A stretch of DNA of 64,000 bases from Nitrososphaerota archaeon (lineage in GTDB: Archaea; Thermoproteota; Nitrososphaeria; Nitrososphaerales; Nitrosopumilaceae), in the NCBI GenBank assembly GCA_028866895.1, contig JAGWHF010000005.1, positions 86,249-150,248 on the forward strand. The letters run 5' to 3'. The notes beneath the pieces are model-generated. The model was not told the DNA's origin. It made no database searches and saw only the letters and a program-made list of their open reading frames with translations. Below are positions 53,905 through 62,890 of the stretch, one piece after another. The position numbers and the translations under genes are program-made. Positions within the stretch are counted from its first letter, which is position 1, and the number at the start of each line of letters is the position of its first letter.

Positions 53905-54234
53905 ATGACGTTAGAAGACCTGAGAAAAAAGGCGTTATTCCAGAATACAATCGACACTTGGATAATGCTGTGCGAGGAAAAAAATGCCGAATGGTACGAA
54001 CCTGAAAATTACAAGAGATTTATGGCACACCTTTTTCAAAGCGGTCTCAAGCTTCAGAAATTCCCGCTCTGCATCAAGGAGTCCGGCGGCATGTACCAGA
54101 GGGGAAAGGACAAGACCCAGTTTGCCGAATCCCTTGCACAGTCGACCGATCCCAACGCGGCAGCATACACCATCAAGCTAAGCGACGAGACGATCAGAAT
54201 AATACGCAGCTTCAACCCTACCGTCGTAGCTTAG
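53905..54234 (+). CDS. Small soluble protein, unknown
   Basis: The 109-residue product starts at ATG 53905 and has a helical N-terminal half (LRKKALFQNTIDTWIMLCEEKN) and SGGMYQRGKDKTQFAES in the middle. Two Cys and no metal motif are seen. The family is not recognised. It follows the zinc-ribbon gene by 9 bp and converges with the permease gene, overlapping by 17 bp. Confidence 0.55.
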   Translation: MTLEDLRKKALFQNTIDTWIMLCEEKNAEWYEPENYKRFMAHLFQSGLKLQKFPLCIKESGGMYQRGKDKTQFAESLAQSTDPNAAAYTIKLSDETIRIIRSFNPTVVA

Positions 54235-55576
54235 GGTTAACTACCGCATCCATTGCCTGGCCTATGAAGACAAAGGCAAGCCCAGTTATTGCAATCATCA
54301 TGCCCGGCGGGAGAATCCACCACCAAAGGCCTCGCTCCGCAGCCCCATACTGGCTTGCATCGTGGAGCATCTGGCCCCACGTGGGAAATGCAGGATCCCC
54401 AAGTCCCAGGAAACTAAGACCCGCCTCTGTTGTTATAGCCGCCGGAACGGAGATTGCAATGCTCGCAAAGGCATAAGGAAGAAGCTGCGGCAGCACATGC
54501 TTGAAGATGATCTTGAAATCCTTTTGCCCCATCAGTTTTGATGCCTCGACGAACTGTAATGTCTTTATCTGCATTGCCATGCTCCTAGATACCTTGGCAA
54601 TGCCGACCCATCCGAATACAACCAAAAAACCCACAATCAGAAAGATGCTGTTGCCTACAGTGACTGCCAAAATTATCAGCAACGGCAGCGCAGGCATGGC
54701 GTATATTATATCATTGAACCTCATCATCACCTCATCCGTGCCTCCCCCCTTGAAACCGGCATAAACACCGTAGAGCAGTCCAAGTGCTACAGAACCTATG
54801 GAAACCGTAACGCCGATAAAAAGTGCAAGGGGCGTACCCCAAAGTAATCCGACCGCCAGGTCCCTCCTCAAATCATCCGTCCCCATCAACCCGTATGCCT
54901 TGCCTCCAACGATGAACCTTGATTGATCAAGCGTAAGGCTCCCGTCCACATCATAAAAGGTAGCCTTGAATTCATAAAGACCCTTTTGGACTCTGTTTTG
55001 GTTCGTCTCGGAGAATACAAGATCCTGCGAGGGGACGGAGGCCGTAGAAAAGCTGAAATCAATGCCATTTTCGATGTTTTTCTTCACAGAATTATCAGTG
55101 GAGAACACCATCCCGCCAACAACCTTCTTTTCATCTGATGCCGGCAGGGCCGTAGAGAGCAAAACGGTACTTAACCCGTCGGGCCTTTTCACCGAAATCT
55201 GAAGGAGCGGCGAACCTTTGTAGTTTGCATCATACTGATAGATAAAGTCGCTTGGAAATGCATCATATCCATAATTTGTCGAGAACACTTCGGTTATGAC
55301 ACTCACCCCGCCCTGTTCCTGGCGCACCTCCCTTGGTTCCAATACCATATGCTCAGGCACCTTGTTTGAGGTAAAATAGTTGATCCATGCTGGCGATGCT
55401 GCCTTTGGGTAGGCAAGCCATCTCGTAGGGTCGTTCCACTTTCCAAAGTTTCCCGCCGGCATCGCCACTAATGCAATCACAGACATTAAAATCAACACCG
55501 CCAATATCCCCAATCCCACCAGAGCAAGTTTGCTCCTGACAAACTCCTTCCAGACCTCCTTTGGTGAGAAACTCAT
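54218..55576 (-). CDS. Peptide-type ABC transporter permease (DppC-like) with large exported insert
   Basis: The 452-residue product starts with a cytoplasmic tail and one membrane helix (LALVGLGILAVLILMSVIALVA). An unusual insert of about 190 residues follows (about 50-235). Then the standard BPD_transp_1 core has the EAA-type loop in KVSRSMAMQIKTLQFVEASKLMG. The end is FVFIGQAMDAVVNPKLRR. DppC homologues are normally about 290 residues; the insert is beta-rich and probably outside the membrane. It overlaps the DppB gene by four bases. No ATPase gene is in the operon. Confidence 0.87.
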   Translation of the reverse strand: MSFSPKEVWKEFVRSKLALVGLGILAVLILMSVIALVAMPAGNFGKWNDPTRWLAYPKAASPAWINYFTSNKVPEHMVLEPREVRQEQGGVSVITEVFSTNYGYDAFPSDFIYQYDANYKGSPLLQISVKRPDGLSTVLLSTALPASDEKKVVGGMVFSTDNSVKKNIENGIDFSFSTASVPSQDLVFSETNQNRVQKGLYEFKATFYDVDGSLTLDQSRFIVGGKAYGLMGTDDLRRDLAVGLLWGTPLALFIGVTVSIGSVALGLLYGVYAGFKGGGTDEVMMRFNDIIYAMPALPLLIILAVTVGNSIFLIVGFLVVFGWVGIAKVSRSMAMQIKTLQFVEASKLMGQKDFKIIFKHVLPQLLPYAFASIAISVPAAITTEAGLSFLGLGDPAFPTWGQMLHDASQYGAAERGLWWWILPPGMMIAITGLAFVFIGQAMDAVVNPKLRR

Positions 55577-56625
55577 TGCCTTCTTACCCTGGGGTCAAAA
55601 TAGGCGTACAATACATCGGCAAGAAAGATGCTTGCAAGAAAGAATGCCGTCAGAACGTACGTGGCCCCGATTATTACGGGAAGATCAAGCAGTGTGATGG
55701 CCTGGTAATACAGGCTCCCCATACCGGGCCAGTCAAAGACTGCCTCCGTTATAATGGCGCCCCCTAGAGAACCGGAAAGGCTGAGTGCAAGCACTGTAAT
55801 TATCGGCGGGGCCGCATTCCTTAACGCATGACGATAGAGTATCTTTTTCTCATCAATCCCCATGGTCCTCTTTGCAGTGATAAAATCCTCCTGCAGGACG
55901 CCCACAAGAAAGTTCCGGACAAGGTAGGCCCACGACCCAAACCCTATCAGGACAAGTGTGATGAGCGGCAGCGTCATGTGATAAAGCAGTGCCGGAAAAT
56001 ACCCAGGGTCCGTCACAGCTAGGGAAGGCGTCGCCCTTGCCGGAAATATCGGATAGATGAAGGCAAACAGGAAGATCATCAATATTCCCACCCACCAGAC
56101 CGGAAAGCTGCTGCTCACTATGGCAAAACCCGATGTAATCCTGTCGATTTTTGAACCCACCTTACTTGCAGAGATCGACCCGAGGATTATTCCGACAAGG
56201 GAAACAATGGCAGTGGCAGTGGTAAACAGCAGAATGGTCCTTGGGAGTTTTTCAAGGATTATGGTCTTCACGTCGGAGGACCCAGAATCACTCGTTATGA
56301 ATTTCGCCCTGCCAAAGTCAAGCGTCAGGATCTTGTACATTGCAAGGCCTATCCTCTGCGGGGTATACCATGGCTGGTCAAGCCCCAGTGATCTTACCCT
56401 CAAGTCGATCTGGTTTTTGACATACTTGTCCAGTTGTTCCGTGGTCTTGAAGGTTGAGACCAAGCTCTTGTCGTTGGTCACCTGCTGCCTGATGTCAAAC
56501 GAGACGCTCTGTTTCAGTATTGCGTCCATGTTCGACCCTACAAGTGCGACTGTTATCAGAAGCGTGGCCATCAATACACCAAACATCGTAATTGCGCGCT
56601 TTGCAAGATACCTTTTGAAGCCCAT
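55573..56625 (-). CDS. Peptide-type ABC transporter permease (DppB-like)
   Basis: The 350-residue product has an N-terminal helix (MFGVLMATLLITVALVG), a modest exported loop and the BPD core with EAA-loop LRNAAPPIITVLALSLSGSLGGAIITEAVF and the end ADVLYAYFDPRVRRQ. It is the partner of the DppC-like permease and starts 2 bp after the binding-protein gene. Imports of oligopeptides or other large polar solutes are typical. Confidence 0.9.
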   Translation of the reverse strand: MGFKRYLAKRAITMFGVLMATLLITVALVGSNMDAILKQSVSFDIRQQVTNDKSLVSTFKTTEQLDKYVKNQIDLRVRSLGLDQPWYTPQRIGLAMYKILTLDFGRAKFITSDSGSSDVKTIILEKLPRTILLFTTATAIVSLVGIILGSISASKVGSKIDRITSGFAIVSSSFPVWWVGILMIFLFAFIYPIFPARATPSLAVTDPGYFPALLYHMTLPLITLVLIGFGSWAYLVRNFLVGVLQEDFITAKRTMGIDEKKILYRHALRNAAPPIITVLALSLSGSLGGAIITEAVFDWPGMGSLYYQAITLLDLPVIIGATYVLTAFFLASIFLADVLYAYFDPRVRRQ

Positions 56626-56626
56626 A

Positions 56627-59092
56627 TCATACTCCCTCCTTTGTCACCCTTTTCCTCCTCAGAAGGTATGCCAGGACAGACAGTGCAGACGCGATCGCAA
56701 TAATAAATCCCACATAATCCTGACCCGGATTATTCCCCGGCTGTGATGCAGTGACGTTTTCCGGCAGAATGCCCCATGCCTTGCGGGTTACAAGGAAGCT
56801 GGTACTGAACATGTCTGGCCTGAAGGCGGTTTTTGATACGGTGAACAGCTTCAGGTTGTTTGCACCTATGGTAAACCCGTACGTCCTATCTGCCGGGACT
56901 ACAATGACAAAGCTCCCGTTGCCCGAATTCACCGTTCCGTCGTAGACAACCTTCCCCTGTCCGTTTATGAAATAATAATATACGTCAGAGTCAGGAGTCG
57001 CAAGGGATGGTATGTCAACTTGCGTGCCCATCTCCACTGCAGTCGGTACCGCTGTTTTTTCCAACCTGGGCAGCTGCACATTTTCAAATTTTCCCCAGTA
57101 GCCCGGTCCGAAAGGATACGTAGGATCATCAAACGAGCGGAGGGTAATGCTGCGGGCCTCCGGCAGGTAGCTGTCGATATAAAACGGTCCGTTGCTTATC
57201 ATAGCATTACCGTGCTTGCCTATCCATTTTATCGCGTTGTCGTATCTTGCATTACAGTAACTGGAATTTGCCATGCCTTGCAGAGCAGGAGGAATCTTTC
57301 CCTCACGCTCAAACTCCGCCAAGTAGGACTTTAGGAGGTCAGAGTCGCGCGGGATTACCAGTGACAGCCAGTCAACGTTCTTGCTGATGGCGTCGGATTT
57401 TGAGAATGCCAGCCTGCCATCTACGACCGCCCTCTCCATGGCATACATTATCTCCCATGGCATGCTTGGCCATACTTGGGCTGAGTCAGCTATCTCGTTT
57501 TCATCAAAATGCCAGTAATTCTGGTATACCTCGATGGTATCATTGTTGACGACCCTCACGCCAACCAGTGTTTTTGCCGCCTGATTTGCCCTAGGTGAAT
57601 ATTCCGAGTCAAACGTCTTCAGCTGGCTTGCGTTGTCCGATCCCCATTGATAGAGAAAATAAATCCCGTAAAGCACGTCGTTCATGTCCATAGGCCTGCC
57701 GTCATGCCAATCGCCAAAATCCATATGAAAAGTCACCTTGCTGATTGCCTTGGTGCCATTGCCAACCTCAACCCATTTCTGTTCCCCCGGGTCCCACATT
57801 ATAGCGTCACTTGGCACATCAAGTTTTCCAGCAGGTCCTGCCGTCTGGACTTTCCATGTCGTCCTTGCCGGAATCACCGTGCCGGTGTAGGGATTTCTAA
57901 AATCACCAGGATCCATTATTGAGGAGGAGATCTCCTGGCTGTAAGAGTCGGTAAACCCAGCTATAGGATTCCATGCCCCCTGGTAGATCTTTGCAACCCC
58001 GATCTTGAGCGTCCCGGAACCATCCCTTGAATTTATCGGCGTAAGCCTGCTCGTTATACCGGCCCCAAAGTCATCTATTATTCCGTGGACCTTCTTGCTT
58101 GTCACGTATTGGTCGACCTGAGCGGCAAGGAAGATCCTTACCGATTCCTCAATCCCTTCCCGGACACCCTGGTTTAGCAGTTGTGCACGTTCCTTTGAGG
58201 AGGTAAAATTCCCATCAAAGATTGCCTTTGATATGTTGTCGAGTGATCCGTTCTCATAGTTCCAATAATCAGGGTTGTTGAATCCCGGCATGTTGGAGAA
58301 CCAAGGAGAATACATCTGTGCTATAAGAACAGAATCATACCTTACAAATCCCCCAGTAGTGTATGCCTCAGTATATATGCTCCACTGAAGGTCGGCGGGG
58401 TTGGAGCCATATACCACCGAGAAGGCCTTTGAGAGGTCGCCGAATTCAGTCCTTACCTGAAAGCCGGTCTTCTGGAGCTGGGAAGCAAGAATCTCGCCGA
58501 TAGCCTCCCTTACCTGGTCATCGTTTCTTATAAAGATCGTAATCACCACAGGCCTTGAATCATAGAACCACTTGTCTCCCATTTTTTTAGCTCCTGCCTT
58601 TGTCAGCCCGTCCGATATCATCTTGTCGGCCAAAACAGGATTATATTCAAAGTTAAAGGATTGGATGGTCCCTAGCACAAGGAGGTAGTCCGGGTCGTAT
58701 GGTTTGTATGCTGAGATCATTGGCGAGCCATAGCCGTTTAGGATCTCGTCCACTATCATCTTTCTGTCTACAAGAAAGTTTAGCGCATAACGCACCTCTC
58801 TGATTGAGAATGGGTTGAACTTGGAAGACGGGGCAGGATTTATGAGAAGCCCGTATTCCGTCCCGGTAGATTGGTATACATTGAGATTCTTCCTGACCTC
58901 GCTGTCTATCCTGCCCGATGGAATTGGCGAGTAGTAGGCATCCAGATGCCCGTTCAAAATCTCCTCCATGGCAGTGTTCGGGTCAGAATATTGTGTAAAT
59001 TCCACCTTGTCCACGTATGATCCCTTCTCTCCAAAGGCAGCCTTTGAACCCAAAACAAAGAGCGCTAGCACAACAACTAGCAAGAGCCTCAT
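56627..59092 (-). CDS. ABC transporter solute-binding protein (SBP_bac_5 type), membrane-anchored
   Basis: From ATG 59092 the product is 821 residues. It opens with a signal peptide (RLLLVVVLALFVLGSKAAFG) and ends with a membrane anchor (DYVGFIIAIASALSVLAYLLRRKR). Two blocks resemble periplasmic peptide-binding domains (for example DPNTAMEEILNGHLDAYYS, then LKIGVAKIYQGAWNPIAG). The length is larger than the usual 500-600, and a beta-sandwich domain precedes the anchor. Codons upstream to 59254 belong to the decayed transposon. It supplies the DppBC-like permeases. Confidence 0.87.
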   Translation of the reverse strand: MRLLLVVVLALFVLGSKAAFGEKGSYVDKVEFTQYSDPNTAMEEILNGHLDAYYSPIPSGRIDSEVRKNLNVYQSTGTEYGLLINPAPSSKFNPFSIREVRYALNFLVDRKMIVDEILNGYGSPMISAYKPYDPDYLLVLGTIQSFNFEYNPVLADKMISDGLTKAGAKKMGDKWFYDSRPVVITIFIRNDDQVREAIGEILASQLQKTGFQVRTEFGDLSKAFSVVYGSNPADLQWSIYTEAYTTGGFVRYDSVLIAQMYSPWFSNMPGFNNPDYWNYENGSLDNISKAIFDGNFTSSKERAQLLNQGVREGIEESVRIFLAAQVDQYVTSKKVHGIIDDFGAGITSRLTPINSRDGSGTLKIGVAKIYQGAWNPIAGFTDSYSQEISSSIMDPGDFRNPYTGTVIPARTTWKVQTAGPAGKLDVPSDAIMWDPGEQKWVEVGNGTKAISKVTFHMDFGDWHDGRPMDMNDVLYGIYFLYQWGSDNASQLKTFDSEYSPRANQAAKTLVGVRVVNNDTIEVYQNYWHFDENEIADSAQVWPSMPWEIMYAMERAVVDGRLAFSKSDAISKNVDWLSLVIPRDSDLLKSYLAEFEREGKIPPALQGMANSSYCNARYDNAIKWIGKHGNAMISNGPFYIDSYLPEARSITLRSFDDPTYPFGPGYWGKFENVQLPRLEKTAVPTAVEMGTQVDIPSLATPDSDVYYYFINGQGKVVYDGTVNSGNGSFVIVVPADRTYGFTIGANNLKLFTVSKTAFRPDMFSTSFLVTRKAWGILPENVTASQPGNNPGQDYVGFIIAIASALSVLAYLLRRKRVTKEGV

Positions 59093-59183
59093 GAGTTGTT
59101 TTGATTTGGACCGTATATAACCATGGCCTAACTGGTGATGCCTCCTTCCACCGGCTTCCCGAATTGAACGGTGCTGAAATAAT

Positions 59184-59207
59184 GGTTCTGCTGCAAAACC
59201 GGCTGAT
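59184..59207 (+). repeat. Right-end palindromic repeat of TnpB element
   Basis: The plus strand reads GGTTCTGCTGCAAAACC followed by GGCTGAT. The first 17 bases form an imperfect hairpin: GGTTcTGC pairs with GCAaAACC. The same sequence recurs in inverted orientation at 59861-59884 with one mismatch (G to A in the 24). Confidence 0.85.
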
Positions 59208-59281
59208 GACATGAGATCATCCCTGAACTTGCAGCTTGCTTCCATCCACTCCAAGGATTATCGGTGGAAGTTTTCTGTGTT

Positions 59282-59845
59282 CCCTTCATCGCTTCACATG
59301 CAAGCCCTCGAGGATGGCAAAACTCACTCCGCCCCTTGAAAAAGACGTTCATGGCCGCGACGACACCGCGGTCCATTGTTCTCCTGCAATTCCTGCGCCA
59401 TAATTTCCGCCTGTTCTGCCTGTCCTCTTGGACTCTCCACATATCGGGCAGAGCTTGCTGGTGCGTCTCGGATCTACAAACCGTACTGGAATGCCCTCCC
59501 ATACGGCCTTGTATTGTATCTGCCGCTGCAACTCGTAGAAAGACCACGAGTTCAGCCTCCTCCTGTATCTTCTTCCCTGCCAGTTTCCCTTCCTGTACAG
59601 CCTGTGAGATTGCTGTAAGCTTGTAGTATGACGGGATCCCGCATTCCTACGGGCGGCCTATGACAGCAGTGACAATCTCCTCATGTTTGTCGTGATGTTC
59701 TCAAGGCCTAGCCTGATGCAGTGGTTGACCATCAGGCGGAAGGTCTCCATCATGGCAACCAGTTCAGGCCGCGGTAGGAAAGCCTGCCTGGCAGATTTTA
59801 CGGCATGTATTTGATCGTCGGTGATTTTGGAAAATATAAAGGACA
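59282..59845 (-). pseudogene. tnpB: TnpB (IS605 OrfB) pseudogene with deletion and frameshifts
   Basis: Reading down the minus strand, residues DQIHAVKSARQ and ELVAMMETFRLMVNHCIRLG (typical TnpB N-terminus) run to an in-frame TAG at 59658-59660. A second frame gives GIPSYYKLTAISQAV, then a jump past the RuvC I-II region. A third frame carries RLNSWSFYELQRQIQYKAVWEGIPV and the zinc ribbon half CPICGES. A further shift leads to TMDRGVVAAMNVFFKG, the RuvC III end where active copies have DRDxxAAxN. One ribbon Cys is Arg. The gene cannot be active. Confidence 0.85.
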
Positions 59846-59860
59846 GGTAATATCACCATT

Positions 59861-59884
59861 ATCAGCTGGTTTTGCAGCAGAACC
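59861..59884 (-). repeat. Left-end palindromic repeat of TnpB element
   Basis: The plus strand reads ATCAGCT followed by GGTTTTGCAGCAGAACC, the inverted partner of 59184-59207. It lies upstream of the TnpB N-terminus (minus strand), where an IS200/IS605 left end is expected, and 43 bp before the nuclease gene. Confidence 0.85.
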
Positions 59885-59926
59885 GAAATAATTAATTTTT
59901 TATCAGCATGGAAAAGACAAGATACG

Positions 59927-60547
59927 ATGAACCTGCACAACCTCATAAATGGCATCAAAGGGATAGTACCAGGCGGCATAACACTGAAGGAATTTTCCAT
60001 TGTAACACGGACAAGTGAGGATCTTTCGGCCGAAATTTTGGACAACCTCATGAAGAACGGCATAGGCATATTTGCTGACGGTCATGTGCAGTTTGACGAA
60101 AATGACAGGCTCAAGACAGGCATGCTTGCAATCACCATGGGCGCGCCAGTGGAGGAGATTTCAAACCTGCTCACCTGGCAGGACTTTGAGTCCCTTGCCG
60201 CAGAAATATTGGAGTCTCATGATTTTGAGACATTCCGTAACGTCATACTTACCAAGCCCAGAATGCAGATTGACGTCGTGGGGCTGAAAAACAAGCTTGC
60301 CATCCTTGTGGACTGCAAGCACTGGAACCGGATGACCAATTCCTCGCTTGAAGTGGCCGTAACGAGGCAGATAGAACGTGCCAAGAGATACCTGTCAGAA
60401 CAGCCTGTCAGGGCGTCCGTGCCAGTCATCGTCACCCTGCATCAGCATGCAACGAAGTTCATAAACAAAGTACCCATAGTCCCCATCAACCAGCTGGGCA
60501 GCTTCTCCGAGGAACTCTTCGGCAACGCGGACGGCATCTATGGCTGA
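59927..60547 (+). CDS. PD-(D/E)XK nuclease-like protein with N-terminal winged-helix region
   Basis: The 206-residue product has an N-terminal helix-turn-helix-like part (about 1-65) and a C-terminal restriction-endonuclease fold. The active site fits Glu93 in DFESLAAEIL, Asp116 in MQIDVVGL and Asp129-x-Lys131 in ILVDCKHW. This is the Mrr/RecB-type pattern, related to Holliday-junction resolvases and type IV restriction enzymes. It sits directly beside the TnpB relic. It overlaps the convergent DUF2070 gene by 10 bp. A role in repair or defence cannot be decided. Confidence 0.75.
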   Translation: MNLHNLINGIKGIVPGGITLKEFSIVTRTSEDLSAEILDNLMKNGIGIFADGHVQFDENDRLKTGMLAITMGAPVEEISNLLTWQDFESLAAEILESHDFETFRNVILTKPRMQIDVVGLKNKLAILVDCKHWNRMTNSSLEVAVTRQIERAKRYLSEQPVRASVPVIVTLHQHATKFINKVPIVPINQLGSFSEELFGNADGIYG

Positions 60548-62280
60548 AACATCGTATAGAAGAAGAAAAGCGTGGTGACAACCAGGAAACCCTGTGTCAT
60601 GCGCATTGCCCTATCCAGCGCCTTCGAGTAATCCTCAAACTGCTTCGTACCCATTACCTTTACGCTTGTTTCCTGTGCGAGCAGCTCAAAGGATGCAGCA
60701 GATATGTTTTGTTCGGCCTGACTTGCAAGATTCAAGAACCAGGATTTTATGTCGTCTGATTTAGCAAGACTGCCGAACTCGAAATATCCGTGCTTGTTTC
60801 TCGCGTTTCTGGATTTGTAGTGCGTGTCTGAGGTGCAGATCTCAAGCAGGTTGAGCCCATTTCTTGAGAAATGGTTTGCAATTTCCTCTCTCAGCCCGTT
60901 CTGCATGTTGTTTGAATCTGCCCACCCCAGAAAGAACTTCTCATCGCCTATTTTCAGGCACATCATCGCTATCTTGCCAGGACCTAGATCGTCAGTCTCA
61001 ATCCTCATGTCGTCCGAGTTTGCAAAACCAATCTCAATCGGGCTTGCATCCTTTGTTATCAGCGTATCAAGGTTAGATTTGGCTGCCTTGAGGAGATCGT
61101 CTGCATCCGGCGCAGATATTTCCTTGCCCATCGCATTGTGGCTGTCAACGATGAGCACCCTTTCAAACCCCCTGTTTTTTCCATACTGCTCAAGGTCGGT
61201 CTTAACGGACGAAGGGACGTCCTCCATCCCGTATGGCGAAAGGGAGAGAATCAGGACTGCCGTCTTGTCAAAAAGGAGGCCCACCGTCCTTGCCTTGTTT
61301 ACCTGCACTGTCACAGGCTTGGTGCATCTATACCCCTCGTGAACAGTTGGGCTTTCCCGTAGGCTTGCAAGGTACCGTTCCACCTGCGATTTAGAAGGAA
61401 GGTTGAGCGAGTGGTCTGAAACGCTATGCATCACCATTGCAGACGAGTCAAGGTTCTTGTAAATAAGATACGTAATGTTGCTGCCGCCAATGGGATGGAA
61501 TGGCCCAGGATGCACATCAGGCAGGACAAGCCTGCAATTCTTGTTGCTCCTAGTCTTAAAGAGTATCTGGAATGTCGAGACCTTGGATTGCTGCGACCTC
61601 TCCTCCATCATTGTTTCCATGTCCACGGGATCATTCCTTGTCATTGCGGCCACATACGCCTGAAGAAACGTATGGGCTCGGGCCAGCTTTCCTGTGGCCC
61701 TGTCTGTAAGTATCGTCCATGCAGTACCGAGGAATATGAAGACAAGTCCGAATCCAATCGACCTTGGGTCCGACAGTATTGGAATCCACTGGCTGACAGG
61801 CACGAATGTCAGAAACATCGCAAGCGGCTGGATAAGACAGGTGGCAAGCGCGGTCTTGATTTTAGTTCCCATCACCGAGGTGTATATCCCCACCCGGAGG
61901 CTCGCAAAGAGAAGCATGCCCTCTGCAAGGTAAATTTCCGGCAGATGGGGCTTTGAAAAAACGTAGACCGAGAGTAAACCTCCCACCAGCGTTACAAGCC
62001 AGAGAAGATTTCCGAATGCCGAGATGTGTAGAACTTTGGAATAGTCTGTCCTGAGGATCTTGTGATCTAAGATTTGTGCAGATATTAGAACCGATACCGT
62101 GGTCAGGATGCTGACAAGCAGATCGTCAGCAGACTTTAGGTAGTAAATCGAGGAGAGGGAGACTATCGCGCTTGCGATTATTACAGATATTGTAAAAGAC
62201 GTGTACTTCGAGGATGGAGTAAATGTAGTAAGAGTATACCTCTTGTGTATACGCGATACACTGTCTGAGCTATCGGTCAT
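60538..62280 (-). CDS. DUF2070 archaeal membrane protein
   Basis: From ATG 62280 the product is 580 residues. About seven membrane helices come first (about 25-205). A large soluble domain follows with VLPDVHPGPFHPIGGSNITYLIY, ILSLSPYGMEDVP and VLIVDSHNAMGKEIS, and one helix ends the protein (FLVVTTLFFFYTMF). This matches DUF2070, whose His/Asp motifs hint at a metal-dependent hydrolase. The function is unknown. Its ATG overlaps the Sec61beta stop (ATGA). Confidence 0.85.
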   Translation of the reverse strand: MTDSSDSVSRIHKRYTLTTFTPSSKYTSFTISVIIASAIVSLSSIYYLKSADDLLVSILTTVSVLISAQILDHKILRTDYSKVLHISAFGNLLWLVTLVGGLLSVYVFSKPHLPEIYLAEGMLLFASLRVGIYTSVMGTKIKTALATCLIQPLAMFLTFVPVSQWIPILSDPRSIGFGLVFIFLGTAWTILTDRATGKLARAHTFLQAYVAAMTRNDPVDMETMMEERSQQSKVSTFQILFKTRSNKNCRLVLPDVHPGPFHPIGGSNITYLIYKNLDSSAMVMHSVSDHSLNLPSKSQVERYLASLRESPTVHEGYRCTKPVTVQVNKARTVGLLFDKTAVLILSLSPYGMEDVPSSVKTDLEQYGKNRGFERVLIVDSHNAMGKEISAPDADDLLKAAKSNLDTLITKDASPIEIGFANSDDMRIETDDLGPGKIAMMCLKIGDEKFFLGWADSNNMQNGLREEIANHFSRNGLNLLEICTSDTHYKSRNARNKHGYFEFGSLAKSDDIKSWFLNLASQAEQNISAASFELLAQETSVKVMGTKQFEDYSKALDRAMRMTQGFLVVTTLFFFYTMFQP

Positions 62281-62441
62281 GGTGTGAAGAATATCTTGAG
62301 GATCCACGAGATCGCGATTAACGCGCTTGGTATTGCTACTACTATCTCTGGCCTTAACTTGTATCCCTTCGTCTCATCCTCAAAAAACCTCAATAGACCT
62401 GCGCTTGATGCCGGCAGGGGCGCGGACTTCTTGCTGCTCAT
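62277..62441 (-). CDS. secG: Preprotein translocase subunit Sec61beta
   Basis: ATG 62441 opens a 54-codon frame with the archaeal Sec61beta plan. The Ser/Ala/Pro-rich cytosolic start is KSAPLPASSAGLLRFFEDE, followed by KGYKLRPEIVVAIPSALIAI and one tail-anchor helix ending in ILKIFFTP. It is the small subunit of the SecYEG/Sec61 translocon. Its stop is coupled to the DUF2070 start, so the two are likely co-translated. Confidence 0.92.
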   Translation of the reverse strand: MSSKKSAPLPASSAGLLRFFEDETKGYKLRPEIVVAIPSALIAISWILKIFFTP

Positions 62442-62482
62442 GATAGGTCATTTCATTCCTGTTTAAATAAATACCTTTGTGA

Positions 62483-62812
62483 TTAAGGCTTCTTGAGTTT
62501 CGCCTTTACTTCCAGTATTTCACTGATGGATTTCAGTATGATCTGCTGTTTGGAATAATCCTTTTCCTTCCGAAGTTCCTCGGTTAGCTCCTCAACTTTC
62601 TGGTCAAGTTTTCCCAATGCCGGCTGTTCCTCCTCTCCTTGCTTGCCAGAATCTTGGGGAACTTTCTCCTCCCTTGACTCCCTGCCGCAATTTACACAAA
62701 ATGCGTTGCCCTCATTCATTATCCTCACCCCCCTGCAGTAAGGACAAGGATCGCTTACAAGTGTGGCTCCCTTGAGTAGCATTTCGACTGCTTTTTTTGT
62801 AAATTCCGTCAC
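62483..62812 (-). CDS. SSSCA1/autoantigen p27-type zinc-ribbon protein
   Basis: The 109-residue product begins with the family motif KKAVEMLLKGATLVSDPCPYC, has the second Cys pair in FCVNCGRES, and continues as a charged coiled coil (KLDQKVEELTEELRKEKDYS). Archaeal members are of unknown function. It lies upstream of Sec61beta on the same strand with a 41-bp gap. Confidence 0.85.
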   Translation of the reverse strand: MTEFTKKAVEMLLKGATLVSDPCPYCRGVRIMNEGNAFCVNCGRESREEKVPQDSGKQGEEEQPALGKLDQKVEELTEELRKEKDYSKQQIILKSISEILEVKAKLKKP

Positions 62813-62890
62813 AATCTAGGTATCATGTCCGTTTAAAAAAAGGTAAGCGTGAACAAGGCTTAATAGTAGGATTCCAGCTTTTTATCTTGA

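Larger units (their letters stand above)
59184..59884. mobile_element. Decayed IS200/IS605-type (TnpB) element
   Basis: A 701-bp segment is bounded by a 24-bp inverted pair with one mismatch. It encloses a minus-strand TnpB relic. Each end sequence is itself an imperfect palindrome, as are the ends recognised in IS200/IS605 elements. No TnpA gene is seen. The left boundary lies about 90 bp upstream of the solute-binding protein's ATG, so the insertion altered its 5' region. Confidence 0.65.

Noticed and set aside
59093-59254. N-terminal extension of the solute-binding protein
   Set aside because: The 54 extra codons read through transposon-relic DNA and would bury the signal peptide, so ATG 59092 is used.
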